DNA of 64,000 bases. Origin: Ipomoea triloba (Eukaryota; Streptophyta; Magnoliopsida; Solanales; Convolvulaceae). Numbering within the stretch: the first letter of the stretch is position 1; every line of letters begins with the position of its first letter. The notes below the pieces were generated by a model that saw nothing but the letters and a program-made list of their open reading frames with translations, was not told where the DNA came from and searched no databases. Below, in pieces: positions 11,085-21,878 of this stretch. The position numbers were made by a program, and so were the translations under genes. The stretch is from NCBI RefSeq assembly GCF_003576645.1, contig NC_044924.1:21827233-21891232 (forward strand). Direction: 5' to 3'.

Positions 11085-12509
11085 CCGCAAGATGGTGGAG
11101 CCATCAGTGACACCAATCTTGGACCGGAAACGATAAAAGAGTGTCCGACCCAATGGCTTAGTTAACACATCCGCAACCTGATCGCGAGCAGAGACATGCC
11201 GAACAAATAAAGACCCAGCAGCAACCATATCACGAACAAAGAAATAGTTTAGAGCTAGATGTTTCATTCTTGAGTGAAAAACTGGATTCCTACAAACATA
11301 CGTCGCCCCAAGATTATCACAACATAGAGAAGGCGGGTCAAGCAAGCGCAATCCAATTTCCCGTAAAAGATTTTGAACCCAAATAAGTTCAGCAGCTGCA
11401 TGTGCCACGGCCCTATATTCCGCTTCCGTGGAAGACCTAGACATTGTTTTCTGTCTCGTAGACTTCCATGAAATAATATTTCCACCGAGGTAAACACAGT
11501 AAGCAGTTGTGGATCGCCCATTGTCCCGGATGTTACCCCAATCAGAGTCAGAAAAGGCTTTCAAGCGCATAGGGGCATCATATTTCAACAACAAACCATG
11601 ATGAATAGTACCTTTCAAATACCGAAGCACACGCTTCGCTCCTTGCCAATGTTCGTCAGTCGGCATATGCATGGACTGCGCCAATTTATTTACCGCAAAC
11701 GCGACGTCGGGCTGAGTAATAAGAAGATATTGGAGAAGGCCAATTAAGCGACGGTAACCAGTAGCATCAACCACACTACTGGAGAGCTCACAAGACACAC
11801 GGTCAGCCGCCATAGGAGTAGACACTGGTTTCGCACCGTCCATATGGAACCGAGATAGAATATCTGCCAAGTAGTTTCCTTGCGACAAAAAATAACCAAG
11901 GGTTGTGGGAACCACCTGTACCCCAAGAAATAGTGTAGCAGACCAAGGTCCTTGATAGAAAACTTGTTAGCCAAAGTCATCACAAAAGCATCCATGAAAT
12001 CAGCATTATTCCCAGTGAGGATTATGTCATCTACGTAGACCATGAAGTACGCAATAATACCACTTGAGATGTAAACAAACAGAGAGGTATCCGCCCGGGA
12101 GCGAATAAAACCTGCAGAAACCAAAAATTTTGATAGTTCCAAATACCAGGCACGTGGTGCCTGCTTTAGGCCATACAACGCCTTTCTCAGTTTACAGATA
12201 GAAGAAGGGAACTGAGCANGAGTGCCATGGAGAAAAGCATTGTTAACGTCTAACTGTCGTATTACCCACCTGCGACTCAAAGCAATTGTTAAGATGACAC
12301 GGATAGTAACAAGCTTCATAACAGGACTAAAAGTTTCAAAATAGTCTCGTCCAGACTCTTGTAAAAAACCTTTTGCAACCAGGCGTGCTTTGTAGCGATC
12401 TATCGTTCCATCTGGTTTTCGTTTAATACGATACACCCACTTACACCCAATTGTCCGGTGATTGTCCCTGGGAACGAAAGTCCACGTCTGATTCCATTTC
12501 AGAGCAGCA
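11085..12509 (-). pseudogene. Copia reverse transcriptase-RNase H remnant
   Basis: Reading leftward: the start of the RT domain ([20 protein letters not shown]), KARLVAKGF, the DYFETFSPV segment, [23 protein letters not shown], the catalytic YVDDI box, then [14 protein letters not shown]. Near 11925 the frame shifts and continues with the connection and RNase H ([19 protein letters not shown]) and the usual C-terminal [17 protein letters not shown]. An undetermined base at 12219 interrupts the RT frame. Integrase and protease are absent, so this is a dead fragment. Confidence 0.9.
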
Positions 12510-12762
12510 TACCCAGAAGAGCGGCAAGAATAATTTGATCCTGCCGTACCCATTTTTCATGTGCTGGATTGACAATGGTAGCTGCAGTGTCCGTAAAACG
12601 GGCCGGTTCTTTTGCCGTGCCATCAATGTACCCCAATAAACTAAGGCCGATAAGAGTGGATCGAACTTGTCGTTGCCAAACTGGGAAATTTGCATCAGTT
12701 AGGCGAATGGGGAAGTTGGTGGGGGCAGATAATTGGATAATCGTAGAGGTTGGAACTGCCAT
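12510..12762 (-). pseudogene. Copia gag, N-terminal fragment
   Basis: The frame from the ATG at 12762 gives a typical copia gag start (LTDANFPVWQRQVRSTLIGL, then GYIDG). It runs about 80 residues before the deletion junction near 12510, where sequence switches to reverse transcriptase in another frame. The ATG lies about 50 bases downstream of the primer site, as expected. Confidence 0.8.
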
Positions 12763-12827
12763 AGGATCAAATGGAAAGAAGAGAGGAAAAAAAAAATAAT
12801 CTCGCAGGAGTTAAGCTCTTGATACCA

Positions 12828-12991
12828 TATTAGAAGTGAAGGAAGAATATATTATTCACACCTGAACACAGTGAACTACAAGCTATAAATAGGTAGCCAA
12901 AGCAACAGCTATAGACTAATTGTAGGAGAGAAAATATAACTGCCTAGACTAAATCAATATAATAAATAAATACAGATATTATTCCTTAATA
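12828..12991 (-). repeat. Copia 5' LTR
   Basis: 164 bp. On the minus strand it starts TATTAAGGAATAATATC and ends CACTTCTAATA, directly followed by the primer site. Confidence 0.9.
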
Positions 12992-13071
12992 TCCTTCACC
13001 AGGTTTTTGTTTTTGCCTAATCGCCGGTCCCCTAATTTTCCTAATTTGTTTTTGCCCTAGGTTTTTGAATT

Positions 13072-14160
13072 TTGATGTTAGTAAGTAGTCCCCCTACACT
13101 TGCTAATTTAGAGAATGAAATTGCTACCAACACTCTTCATTTTTTGGAGGTCTACGATGTAGTGTTGAAGCAGGCTGCTTTGGTGAATAGGAAGTTGAGA
13201 TCCATAGATAATTTGGAGGTGAAGCCAGATATAGTCCTTCCAGGCGATTTGGGCGTGTTGAGTGAAGCTTATGATCGATGCGGTGAAGTATGTGCAGAGT
13301 ATGCTAAGACGTTTTATTTGGGTTAGCCTCTTTTATCTACTCCTTTAGCTAGCAAAACATTATATGTTATACCAGTTTGTAATTCACGAGGGCCTTTGAT
13401 CTTTATTTTAATCTATGTTTTCCAAGAACCTGAGAGAAGAAGAGCTATCTGGGCGAGAATCTGAGGCATGTAATGTAAAATACAAAAAGAGATTGGAATT
13501 CAATAAGAAGAGATCAGAAATAGGTACAGTTTAAGCTTAGATGGTGCACAGGGTAGCATTTAAGGATAAAAATAAAAATAGAAAGGAGGTTTATGTCTTC
13601 CATTAATTGAATATTTTCAAAGTAGTTTGATAAAAAGTTGCTAATTTATTAGATTTAGGCTACAGAAAATATCATACTTTTAACTCTTTGCTTCATTAAC
13701 TGCCACAAGGAATCTTTGACACGGACTTTTGACTTTGGTGTCACATGCAGTGTATCTTGTGCTATCTTTTTTTTTTCTGGTTAACAAAGTAATGTGTGCC
13801 ATGTTATGTTGTTCTAATATGTTTATACTTTTTTATTCCAAAGTGGAAAACTAATGACTCTAAATCTGAAGTCTCCTAACCTAGTGGGGTTGAGTCAATT
13901 GTAAAGATGGTACTTTGCAGGTGTTTGTATAGAGAAGAAATAGGTTCAGCTCAACTTAGTGTTATCACTAACGGTTCGAAAAACTAACTAGATTGTAAAT
14001 GGCTACCGAAATACAAGCTGTGAAATTAGAGACTTGTTTCCTCGTTCGATGCATGTTCTTGATTTTCTTTGGTTAAACAGTGTGGTGTAGGAGAACTGAT
14101 GAGCTCGTTGATGGGCCTAATGCATCGCATATAACTCCAACCGCCCGGGATAGATGGGAG
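13072..14160 (+). pseudogene. PSY: Captured phytoene synthase gene fragment (exons plus introns)
   Basis: The reading frame 13072-13326 contains a stretch diagnostic of plant phytoene synthase, which joins two geranylgeranyl diphosphates in the plastid to start carotenoid synthesis: [49 protein letters not shown] short continuation, PERRRAIWA, lies at about 13429-13455. A further exon at about 14079-14160 reads [19 protein letters not shown] followed by RDRWEAR. Intron-like DNA separates the pieces, so genomic DNA rather than mRNA was captured. The transit peptide, the second Asp-rich motif and most of the catalytic domain are missing. It cannot encode a working enzyme, but it could produce antisense or small RNA against the real gene. 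Confidence 0.85.
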
Positions 14161-14683
14161 GCTCGGCATATTCTTGAAGTTCTTTAGTGTTTGGTGCCAC
14201 TAATGCTAATATAGATACTTCAAACTTCGTCATTGAAATACAACATGTTTTTTCTTGAATCACCAACTGGTCTTGGTTTCTCATACTCAAATACAACCTC
14301 AGATTTCTATACTGCAGGCAATCAGAGAACGGGTAATTCTCAAGTTTTTTGTTTTGATTTTGTTTATTAGCCATGTTCTATCTTGTGCTGTAGTACGTAA
14401 TCCAAAATGTCATAGTTGCCATGTTTAAGCTCTGATTTGCTTAGCTATGCCCTTCTATTATGTAGCTAAAGATGCATACATATTTTTGTCAAGTGGTTTG
14501 AAAGATTTCCTAAGTACAAGAATATAAATTTTTACATTTCTGAATAAAGTTATGCAGGTTTGTCATTTATACACTTTGTATAAGTGTATAACCTTGTCTT
14601 GGGTGTTTCTTTGTTGGAAAAGCTTTTTCTAGATATTACCTTGTACTATGTAACATGATACTGAGTTGGCCTAACTACTGGTT

Positions 14684-14688
<5 letters not shown>

Positions 14689-14750
<62 letters not shown>

Positions 14751-14771
14751 TTATTTATTTATTTATTTATT
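14689..14771. repeat. (AT)n and (ATTT)n microsatellite
   Basis: A long TA run grades into TTTA repeats, in intron-like DNA just before the PP2C exon. Confidence 0.9.
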
Positions 14772-14776
14772 TGAGC

Positions 14777-14960
14777 AGGTTTGCTATGTCCTGGAGATCA
14801 ATTTTTGGTGCTGTCCTCTAATGGCTTATACCAATACTTCAGCAATGAGGAAGTTGTTTCCCATGTTGCAAATTTTATGGAGAAATATCCTGATGGAGAG
14901 ATCCGGCACAACACATGATTGAGGAGCTATTGCTTCGTGCAGCTAAGAAAGCTGGTAGTA
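14777..14960 (+). pseudogene. Captured PP2C phosphatase exon (POL/PLL clade-like)
   Basis: After an intron-like AT stretch ending in GAGCAG, the sequence from about 14800 reads FLVLSSNGLYQYFSNEEVVS followed by HVANFMEKYPDG, then after a 2-base insertion DPAQHMIEELLLRAAKKAG. This matches the C-terminal catalytic half of plant POLTERGEIST-like PP2C protein phosphatases. The metal-binding Asp of the usual SSDGLY box is Asn here, and the frame is broken, so it is inactive. It is the second host gene fragment within the CACTA and comes from an unrelated gene. Confidence 0.8.
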
Positions 14961-15119
14961 TTTCACTTGATTTTCTTCAATTTTTGTCTTATTTGTGTTG
15001 AGGATAGCCTTTAGCTTGATAATGATCTGGCTTCATGTCTCAATAGTATAAATTTATAAATAAATTATTATTTTTTTAAAATACTAAATACGATTCGCTG
15101 CTGTTTACAATTTTTTTTT

Positions 15120-15490
15120 TTAATTAAAAGGAGATACGGCGTCGGTTTTTGAAAAAACTGACGTTGTATCTCTATTTTAGTAAAAGGAGATATGGCGTCG
15201 GTTTTTAGAAAAGCCGACGCCGTATCTCCATTTTAAAAAATAAAATGAGATATGGCGTCGGTTTTTTTGTAAAAATCGACGCCTAATCTCTATATTAAAT
15301 AAAAAAAATTGACATACAACGTCGGTTTTTCTCAAACACCGACGTCGTATGTATTTATTTAAAAATTTAAAAATAATGTACGACGTCGATTTTTTAAAAT
15401 CGACGTCGTATAATTTATTTATAACGTCTGCTGGAACTACGTCGGGTAAAAACCGATGTCGTATGTCCAAAATAATCGACGTTAAAAGGT
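15120..15490. repeat. CACTA right subterminal palindromes
   Basis: Six palindromes have the same core as the left zone. Three have GAGATACGGCG-type arms pairing with CGCCGTATCTC, and three have CATACGACG-type arms. Arm pairs co-vary between units. Confidence 0.75.
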
Positions 15491-15508
15491 ATTTTTGTAG
15501 TAGTGACA

Positions 15509-16527
15509 TGTTCAATAGGTTCTTCTTGAAGAGTTGGGCAAGCATCAGTTTGGTGCCCAACTACCGAGCAAATTCCACAAGCCTTCACAGTTTGCATATT
15601 TCCTACAGCCAATTGACGAACAAGAGTAGTTAAACCAGCCACTTGTTGTTCAAGATTGGAAATACTTACCTCATTCACTTGCTTGGACGGTTGGACAAGT
15701 CTATTGCCAAACTGCTGAGAATTTGCTGACATGTTTGCAATTAGATTCTTTGTAGCATTCGGTGTCTTATCAACTAAAGCACCTCCACTTGCCGCATCAA
15801 TTATGCTTCTATCAGTTGGAAAGAGTCCTTCATAAAAGTATTGAATGAGTAATTGCTCACTAATCTGATGATGAGGGCAACTTGCACACAGCTTCTTGAA
15901 ACGCTTCCAATATTCATATAATGACTCTCCATTGTGTTGCTTTATACCACAGATTTCCTTTCTTATGTTGGCCGCTCTTGAAGTTGGGAAATATTTTTCA
16001 AGGAACACTGTTTTCAAATCATTCCATGTGGTAATGCTCCTGGAAGGTAGATAATATAGACAATCCTTTGCTGAATCTTTCAAAGAAAAAGGAAAGGCTC
16101 TCAACTTGATTTGTTCCTCAGTAACTCCCGTGGGTTTCATACTTGAACATACCACATGGAATTCCTTTAAGTGTTTATGAGGATCTTCACCTGCAAGTCC
16201 ATGAAAAGAAGGCAAAAGATGAATTAATCTAAATTTTAATTCAAATTGTACATTAGCATCTAAAGCAGGAAAAATGATGCATAAAGGTTGTTAATCTAAA
16301 TTTGGGGCTCCAAGCTCTTTTAAAGTCTAATTTTGAGCCATAGGTTTTTCTTCTAAATCATAATGGAAAGAAGATGGGGAATCAGTAGCCAGAGCATTAA
16401 ATTTCAATTTCCTCTGAGTTTGTTTTCTTAAGCTACATAGAGTACTTTCAATTTGTGAATCGTATGGCAATATTTCTCGATTAGCATATCGAGTTATAGG
16501 CATAAAACATGAAAGATATTGCAGCAA
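15509..16527 (-). pseudogene. Gypsy gag, N-terminal part, broken by stops and the CACTA insertion
   Basis: The open stretch 16215-15509 reads as a plant Ty3/gypsy gag (retrotransposon gag family): FHGLAGEDPHKHLKEF, SITTWNDLKTVFLEKYFP, ESLYEYWKRFKKLCASCPHH and LIQYFYEGL are characteristic. It is followed by a CCHC zinc knuckle, CGICSVVGHQTDACP. The upstream frame from about 16527 continues the same protein but has in-frame stops at 16327-16329 (TAG) and 16291-16293 (TAA). The 3' end is cut at 15508 by the CACTA; the frame resumes at 10267 on the other side. Gag normally forms the virus-like particle that packages element RNA. As it stands the gene is inactive. Confidence 0.85.
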
Positions 16528-16638
16528 TTAGGCAAATTAATGAAGGCACATAAATTTATTATTATTATTTTTTGACAAATGAAGAAGAAGAATACATAAA
16601 TAAATAAACAAATAAACACAAAAGTAAACTAGAAAAAC

Positions 16639-16654
16639 TCCCTGGCAACGGCGC
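16639..16654 (-). other. Gypsy primer binding site (tRNA-Asp type)
   Basis: The minus strand reads GCGCCGTTGCCAGGGAG just inside the 5' LTR. The standard plant tRNA-Asp site is TGGCGCCGTTGCCGGGGA, so it is slightly degenerate (one base missing, one changed). Confidence 0.7.
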
Positions 16655-16661
16655 AAAAATT

Positions 16662-18038
16662 TGGCGAGCTGTCGTAGGCTCCCAAATTAGAATCTTAAAC
16701 ACGTAGTAGTGAGAGTAAGGGTCGATCCCACGAGGAGTAACTAGTTTAATGCATGAGTTCAAATTAAAGAGGGAGTTTGGTATTAAATTAACGTTCAAAA
16801 TAAATAATTAAATAAATAAGAATAGAAAAGATGATAATCAAGCCAAAGTTTACTAACGAAATCAAATGAATTTTCAACACTTGGTCTAAGAAAATATTCA
16901 CCTCCGGATCTTAATTACTGTTCATCGATTCCATGACAATTGCATTTTAGCATTCATTTTGGAATTCATTCCTGTTTTTCCTAAGTCATAGGTAATCAAA
17001 CACAAGCGGTATTAACTACCCCTAACTATCAAATAACACAAGACAAACGCTTATATTTAACTGATAGCAGCATTAAAACGAGAAAAACCAACAAAACTAA
17101 ACAACATAAACACAAGCGGTTATGTTAAATTTAGATTAATATTCTTCCTATGATTAAATTAACACTAAGCCGTCATAAAATTAATCATAGTTGCTACTTA
17201 GAAAAGAAAATCAATTATAAGAATCACTTTCTAATCTAGCTATGAATTGAATCAGATAATTAACTAGCAGACCTCCTAGTCATTAAATGAGACAACCAAT
17301 TAAGAAAATAATACAGAAGAATATTAAATACTCATTGCAGATAAATTAACTCAATAAAACATAATTTTGTCTCTCAGTATAGAGAATCGGGGTTCACATA
17401 ATCTTGAACAAGTTTAAGAATTAGCTTCGCAGGGCCCTGAATCAGAAAAATTAACAGGAAAAGAAAAAATTGTAAACTGAAAAAAAAATATAAAATAAAA
17501 CAGATAGTCTGCTTCCTCAACAACAGAAACTCACCCCTATTTATACACTTCTAACTTCAACAAAAATCTCTTAAATTAAGGAAGATAATTAATCTGAAAA
17601 TTATTATAAACTTCTCAAAAATAGATCCAAATGGTGAAAATAATTCTTGCCGTCCAATTCTCTAACATTCGTAGCATCGTCAAAATTTGTCGTCGAAATC
17701 TGTGCTGCAGTTGCCGATGAAGTCTTCTCCGGTCCGTCGCTCCTAGTACGTAGGTAAGCTGCGCAAGAACAAACTACATATTTAAATTCCTTTTGTTTAT
17801 TTAGTAAAATTAGGTTATATAATTTGTGTCATGTACGTTTATTAAACAAATTAAATAAAGTATTGGACCAAGATGTTATGGACTCAAAATTTAAATTAAT
17901 TATTAACTACATAAAAAATTTATTTAACTAAGTGATCATTAAACTCTTAAAAGTATTAAAATAAAAGATAATAAGAAATAATGAAATATAATTATAGTAT
18001 AAAACTTACTTAAATTAGATTGTAAAATATGTTCATCA
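16662..18038 (-). repeat. Gypsy 5' LTR
   Basis: 1377 bp, closely matching 6913-8285 along its whole length. On the minus strand it starts TGATGAACATATTTTAC and ends CTACGACAGCTCGCCA, immediately followed by the primer region. Confidence 0.9.
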
Positions 18039-18059
18039 TAGTACAATTTCATATATGCT

Positions 18060-18480
18060 ACTGACAATCTATTAGGTCCTGAAGGAGAGAGAGTATGTTC
18101 GGAGAGAATAAAGCTTTAAGTTCCCAAATTCACGATTGAAGTGGAGAATGAGGGTACCACCAATTTGATGAGCATTACCCATGGTTGCCTTGCACATGCT
18201 TAGATACAAGAAGGCAAAAACAACACTGTCCCAACACGAACATTACATAACCCATGAAATCGTTAGCACTCTGCAAATCTCTTAAGTGGTCTAAGAAACA
18301 TAGTCTCACCATGTTGCACTGTTCAACATGTTAGGAAATAAATTTCCACTTAGTAATTGCATGATATGCAGTCAGGCCATGCGTCGCACGTTTTCAGGAG
18401 TTTGAATGCTCTATCTGCAATATCGGATTCTATAGACATGTCATGATCAAATAAGAGGTGCCGAAAATTGAGTTAAGTGT
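18060..18480 (-). pseudogene. Decayed plant mobile domain (PMD) gene remnant
   Basis: It is assigned by nucleotide similarity to 21895-22330 and to the clearer relics at 26800-27210 and 62750-63110. All four share AGTAATTGCATGAT and ACATAGTCTCACC-type blocks. No open frame is left. Confidence 0.5.
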
Positions 18481-18813
18481 TATCTCTGTATTTTACAAAA
18501 GGATTTGAAGCTCCAAACCCAATTGGAGGACATTCAGCTGTGTCACCCTTTCATTTGACACATTGCACCATCCTTGCCCAAATCTTGCACCCAACCCCTT
18601 CACCAATTTAACTCCAATCTATCATTCAACACACATTAATTAATCACAACTGAAACACAATCGTTCACGTACTCAACCTTCCATTTTACAATATACATAT
18701 TTGTAGCGTATCACCATGGTTGACATATAACGATTGTGTTAATCTCTTTAGGCATGGCCTAACCGACCCACTCGACATCATCCTTTCCCTGGTGGTGAAG
18801 AATTAACAGTAAA

Positions 18814-19710
18814 CAAGCCTAAATTTTGGCGTGCAGTTCTATGAATTGACAAATCCCACCAACTTGCAAAAATAATATATCCAATCATGTAGGTAGTCTA
18901 ATGAAAGATTTTTTTTTTGAATGAGTGAGTTGCATTACTCTTCTCATCCTTCTAATTTGTGAATAAAAATATCTACATCTTGTGTTTTGAGTTTTGGGGA
19001 TGAAGATGAACACCATGCATGGTTTGTCAAATATTGAAAAACATCAAGGGTAATCCATGAGAGAGAAGATAAGGATAATTTTGGCTTTTAGAATAAGTTG
19101 GAATAAGCGAATTACCCTAAATATTAATCCTATCCGATTAAATTTATTGAGTAAACATTTTGGTTTTTAGTTGTTCGGGTTCGGACTGATTTTATCAGAT
19201 ATTATCAGATTTCGGTTATATTTCAAATTTTCAAACATAAAAAAAAATTATTCTAATATCAATTGCAAAATTAAATTAGCAAACTACAAATAAAAACTTA
19301 CACATTTGAAAAACAAAACTGAAACTACAATTCCTCAGAAAAAAAAACTGAAATTACATCAATATCCAGAAACAGAGACCCAAACATAGAGCCCAAAAAT
19401 CCACCAACAAACACTTCAGGGATGGAATATATATCACATAGTGATTAAAGATATATAGAAACACAGGGGAGACACTAGTGGAGAAGCACTCACCCGAGAG
19501 ATTAAAGACAGGAACTGAGGTGGGGATAGGGGAGTGAGGAAGACAGGAAGTAGAGAAGATAACCCACTCAGAACATAGAAGAGTAAGAAGAGCGATGCTC
19601 AGAGCAAAGTAGAACATCAGAGAGATGAGAGAAATGTGATTGGGGTTGCGCTCAAGATCTGAGGTCTCAACTGTCAAACCGTCAAAATGATCAGAATGGC
19701 TGAAACATTG
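18814..19710. mobile_element. Unclassified 0.9-kb insertion in R copy b
   Basis: Copy c lacks this segment (its equivalent junction near 22650 reads aatagtaaatatg). A 5-bp direct repeat, gtaaa (18809-18813 and 19711-19715), flanks it. The ends CAAGCCTAAATTTTGG and GGCTGAAACATTG show no clear inverted repeat beyond CAA/TTG. A 107-codon minus-strand frame (19354-19677) has a hydrophobic stretch but matches nothing I recognise. Confidence 0.5.
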
Positions 19711-21878
19711 GTAAATATGTATATATATAATGCACTAAAAAGACGTCGTATGGATAGCATCAAAACCCTACCCTAGTTACTTTCGGATATTCGGGCGGGT
19801 CGGGTGTCCAAATACCCTACCCTACTGTATGGCAGCTATCGTATTTGGAGCGGTTTGGATTCCGTCTGTTCGGCCGTCGAGTAGGTCGAGTTGCTCGGAT
19901 CTTGCACAGCCCTATAAAAAATTGGTCAAAACATGACTAATCAACCAATTTTCAAACACTCCTTTGCTATAAAATTCTTGCACCACAATTTTCAAATTCT
20001 TCTCTCGAAAACACCAAAAAAAATGTCCTCAAATTCTTTTAGGTAATCTTCAATTGATGTGCACACACTGCACCATCCTTGCACAAATCTCGTATTGAAC
20101 TTCACAACCGATAAGTTTGTCAAATTTTTGATTTTTTTTCTCGTGAAACACATGTCAATACATTCATTCGACTTGCGTTTCTCGTATGTATTAAGGCGTA
20201 CACCAAACGCAAGGGGAACTTTATTCTGATATCTCCCTAACCCTTTGACCACTTTGGCTACTTGCCCGTTGTTGTTGTATTTGTGAGAGTAGATTGGCAT
20301 GCAACAAACAGTAGTGTTGCTTAGTTCGATACCGCTCATTCTTATTTTCCTCAAACTCAAAACTCTCTTGTCCTGCCCCATAGAATGTAGACTGAAGTTG
20401 TAGAGGGTGACATGTAATCCCGGCCTAGTTTAGAAACCTGTGGTGTGCATTCTAGCATGAAGCTGGGAATTCATCTGAATGGGAAGTACGTACAGAATGA
20501 GTTGTAGATTGCTGAAGTACTATGGAACCATACATTATGGAGTCATTTGATGCAAGAAGCTGATGGATAACGAATCTAACCAGAGATGACATGGCTTCGT
20601 TTGGACCGCAACGCTCAACGGTATTATCTTCGCACTGGGCTCTAAGCTCTGATTTTTTGGGTCTACATCACATCACCAACTTGGTTTATTGCACTAGTTT
20701 TCACATGCCTAAACTTTAATGCATAAAATTGTGATGGAAAATATATACTCTCAATTTCTACTCTTAATTTTTACTCTTTCTCACAAATCTTAGATGTAGA
20801 CAACTTTTCTTGGACCCACAAGATGAAATATGTTCTATCCATGCTTTCCATATCAGAGAGTATAATTGATAGAGTATTTGAGAGTCTCCATAGTAGAACT
20901 CAATTTGGATTTCAGTTTATGCTGAACTTTCCGGTAATACGTATAGTATGTATGAACACATGACTGCGTGAATGTGTTTTTTTTTTTTTTTCAACTTGCA
21001 CTTGTGGTATGTCCTACGACAAATGTAAGTCGCACTTGCGCTTGTCCTGTACAAGAATACATACGAGAAATGCAATTTGTACTTGCATTTATTGTATATT
21101 AGGTATAAAAAATTAGAAAATTTGACAAACTCAAGTGATGCTCATATTTTTATTTTTTTTACCAAAAACTCAGTCCCAAACAAGTTTTTCATTTTTTTGT
21201 CTAAATTTTAAAGTAGCCCATTTGTGTCTATTCCTCATGAAAGTTACCCATTTCAATCAAGAACTCTAACACACCAACAAACGCACACTCAAAAACTTCA
21301 ATTTTGATGTTAAAGGCATGAATCCCCGACCAATATGGTGGATCGGGTAGGCAATAACACAACGTGCAATCATGCTATACAATATAAAGAGCACCACTAT
21401 TTGTGATTATTTTGTTGGGCCAAAGCTTTAACACACGCTTCGTCAATGGCAGCATATAGCCTTCACATGCATTTTCAGCTTTTTCAAACCATCTCTAGCC
21501 ATCCTACTTAATTATGCTATGTATAACCCTCACCCGGCCCACATTAATTAAACAAAAATTTCTTGGATTGGATTAATTAATAATGTTCAGAATCATAATA
21601 ATGATTCCATAATCAATAATTATGCCAAATTTATTCTGTTTTAACTTACCTAGTGTTCTAGTTTTGATGCTAAAGGCATGAATCCTTGTTTGGTCATTAT
21701 TATTACCAAAGTGGACCGGGTCACCAGGTAATATAAAAAAAAATTATTTTTTTCTAGTTTAATATTATTTACTTCTTTATTGCAATAGTTTCTAATATTA
21801 TGTTTCTTTTTTTTTTTTTTTTTAAATTAGTGGTGCATATTCGACCATATTTAATTTTTAACACAAGATTTTGGATTA

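Larger units (their letters stand above)
10915..12991 (-). mobile_element. Ty1/copia deletion derivative inside the CACTA
   Basis: Short LTRs at 10915-11079 and 12828-12991 and the 5-bp duplication tcctt (10910-10914, 12992-12996) delimit a 2.1-kb element. The LTR ends are TATTA...TAATA rather than TG...CA. On the minus strand TGGTATCAAGAGC (12815-12827) follows the 5' LTR as primer site, and GCGGGGGCG precedes the 3' LTR as purine tract. The coding part is a gag start joined directly to reverse transcriptase and RNase H. The rest of gag, protease and integrase are deleted. Confidence 0.9.
10271..15505. mobile_element. CACTA (En/Spm-type) transposon carrying host gene fragments
   Basis: The left end reads CACTACTATAGAAAC and the right end is its inverse, TTTTTGTAGTAGTG. 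The 3-bp duplication aca (10268-10270, 15506-15508) flanks it and the gypsy gag frame reads on either side. Both subterminal zones hold families of short palindromes built around ACGTCGGTT. After removing the inner copia element, about 3.2 kb remains. It holds no transposase but has pieces of at least two plant genes with introns (phytoene synthase, PP2C) and a gene-leader-like stretch. This is a non-autonomous, gene-capturing CACTA. Mobilisation would need a transposase supplied elsewhere. Confidence 0.88.
6913..18038 (-). mobile_element. Ty3/gypsy retrotransposon (Athila/Tat-like), gag-only, disrupted by a CACTA
   Basis: LTRs at 6913-8285 and 16662-18038 flank the element, with the 5-bp duplication tagta (6908-6912 and 18039-18043). 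The empty site is visible at the next R junction (21875-21884, ggattagtacaattt). On the minus strand the 5' LTR is followed by a primer site resembling the complement of tRNA-Asp (GCGCCGTTGCC), then gag, and a purine tract stands next to the 3' LTR. Only gag and the start of a protease-like region are found. Protease core, reverse transcriptase, RNase H and integrase are missing, so it would depend on other elements. Family placement (Athila/Tat) is inferred from primer site and gag. Confidence 0.85.
18044..21878. repeat. Repeat R, copy b (complete unit with an insertion)
   Basis: It starts CAATTTCATATATGC and ends TTTTGGATTAGTA, and copy c starts at once, so units are head to tail. Without the 0.9-kb insertion at 18814-19710 the unit is about 2.9 kb. 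It comprises a minus-strand PMD relic, a segment ending in the hAT-like tail CTTGCACAGCCCTA (19900-19913), then the same right half as copy a with its roughly 1-kb inverted repeat (arms near 20105-20195 and 21050-21130). Confidence 0.7.

Noticed and set aside
13072..13326. A functional phytoene synthase gene
   Set aside because: Only about 100 residues' worth of exons are present, inside CACTA ends. Transit peptide and most of the catalytic domain are missing.
6913..18038. Endogenous pararetrovirus
   Set aside because: Gag with a gypsy-type pattern, LTRs, tRNA-Asp primer site and 5-bp duplication all identify an LTR retrotransposon. No movement protein or coat-protein region typical of caulimovirids was seen.
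19354..19677. 107-codon frame with a hydrophobic stretch
   Set aside because: It lies in an insertion with no recognised family and no conserved partner in the window. Noted under the insertion only.
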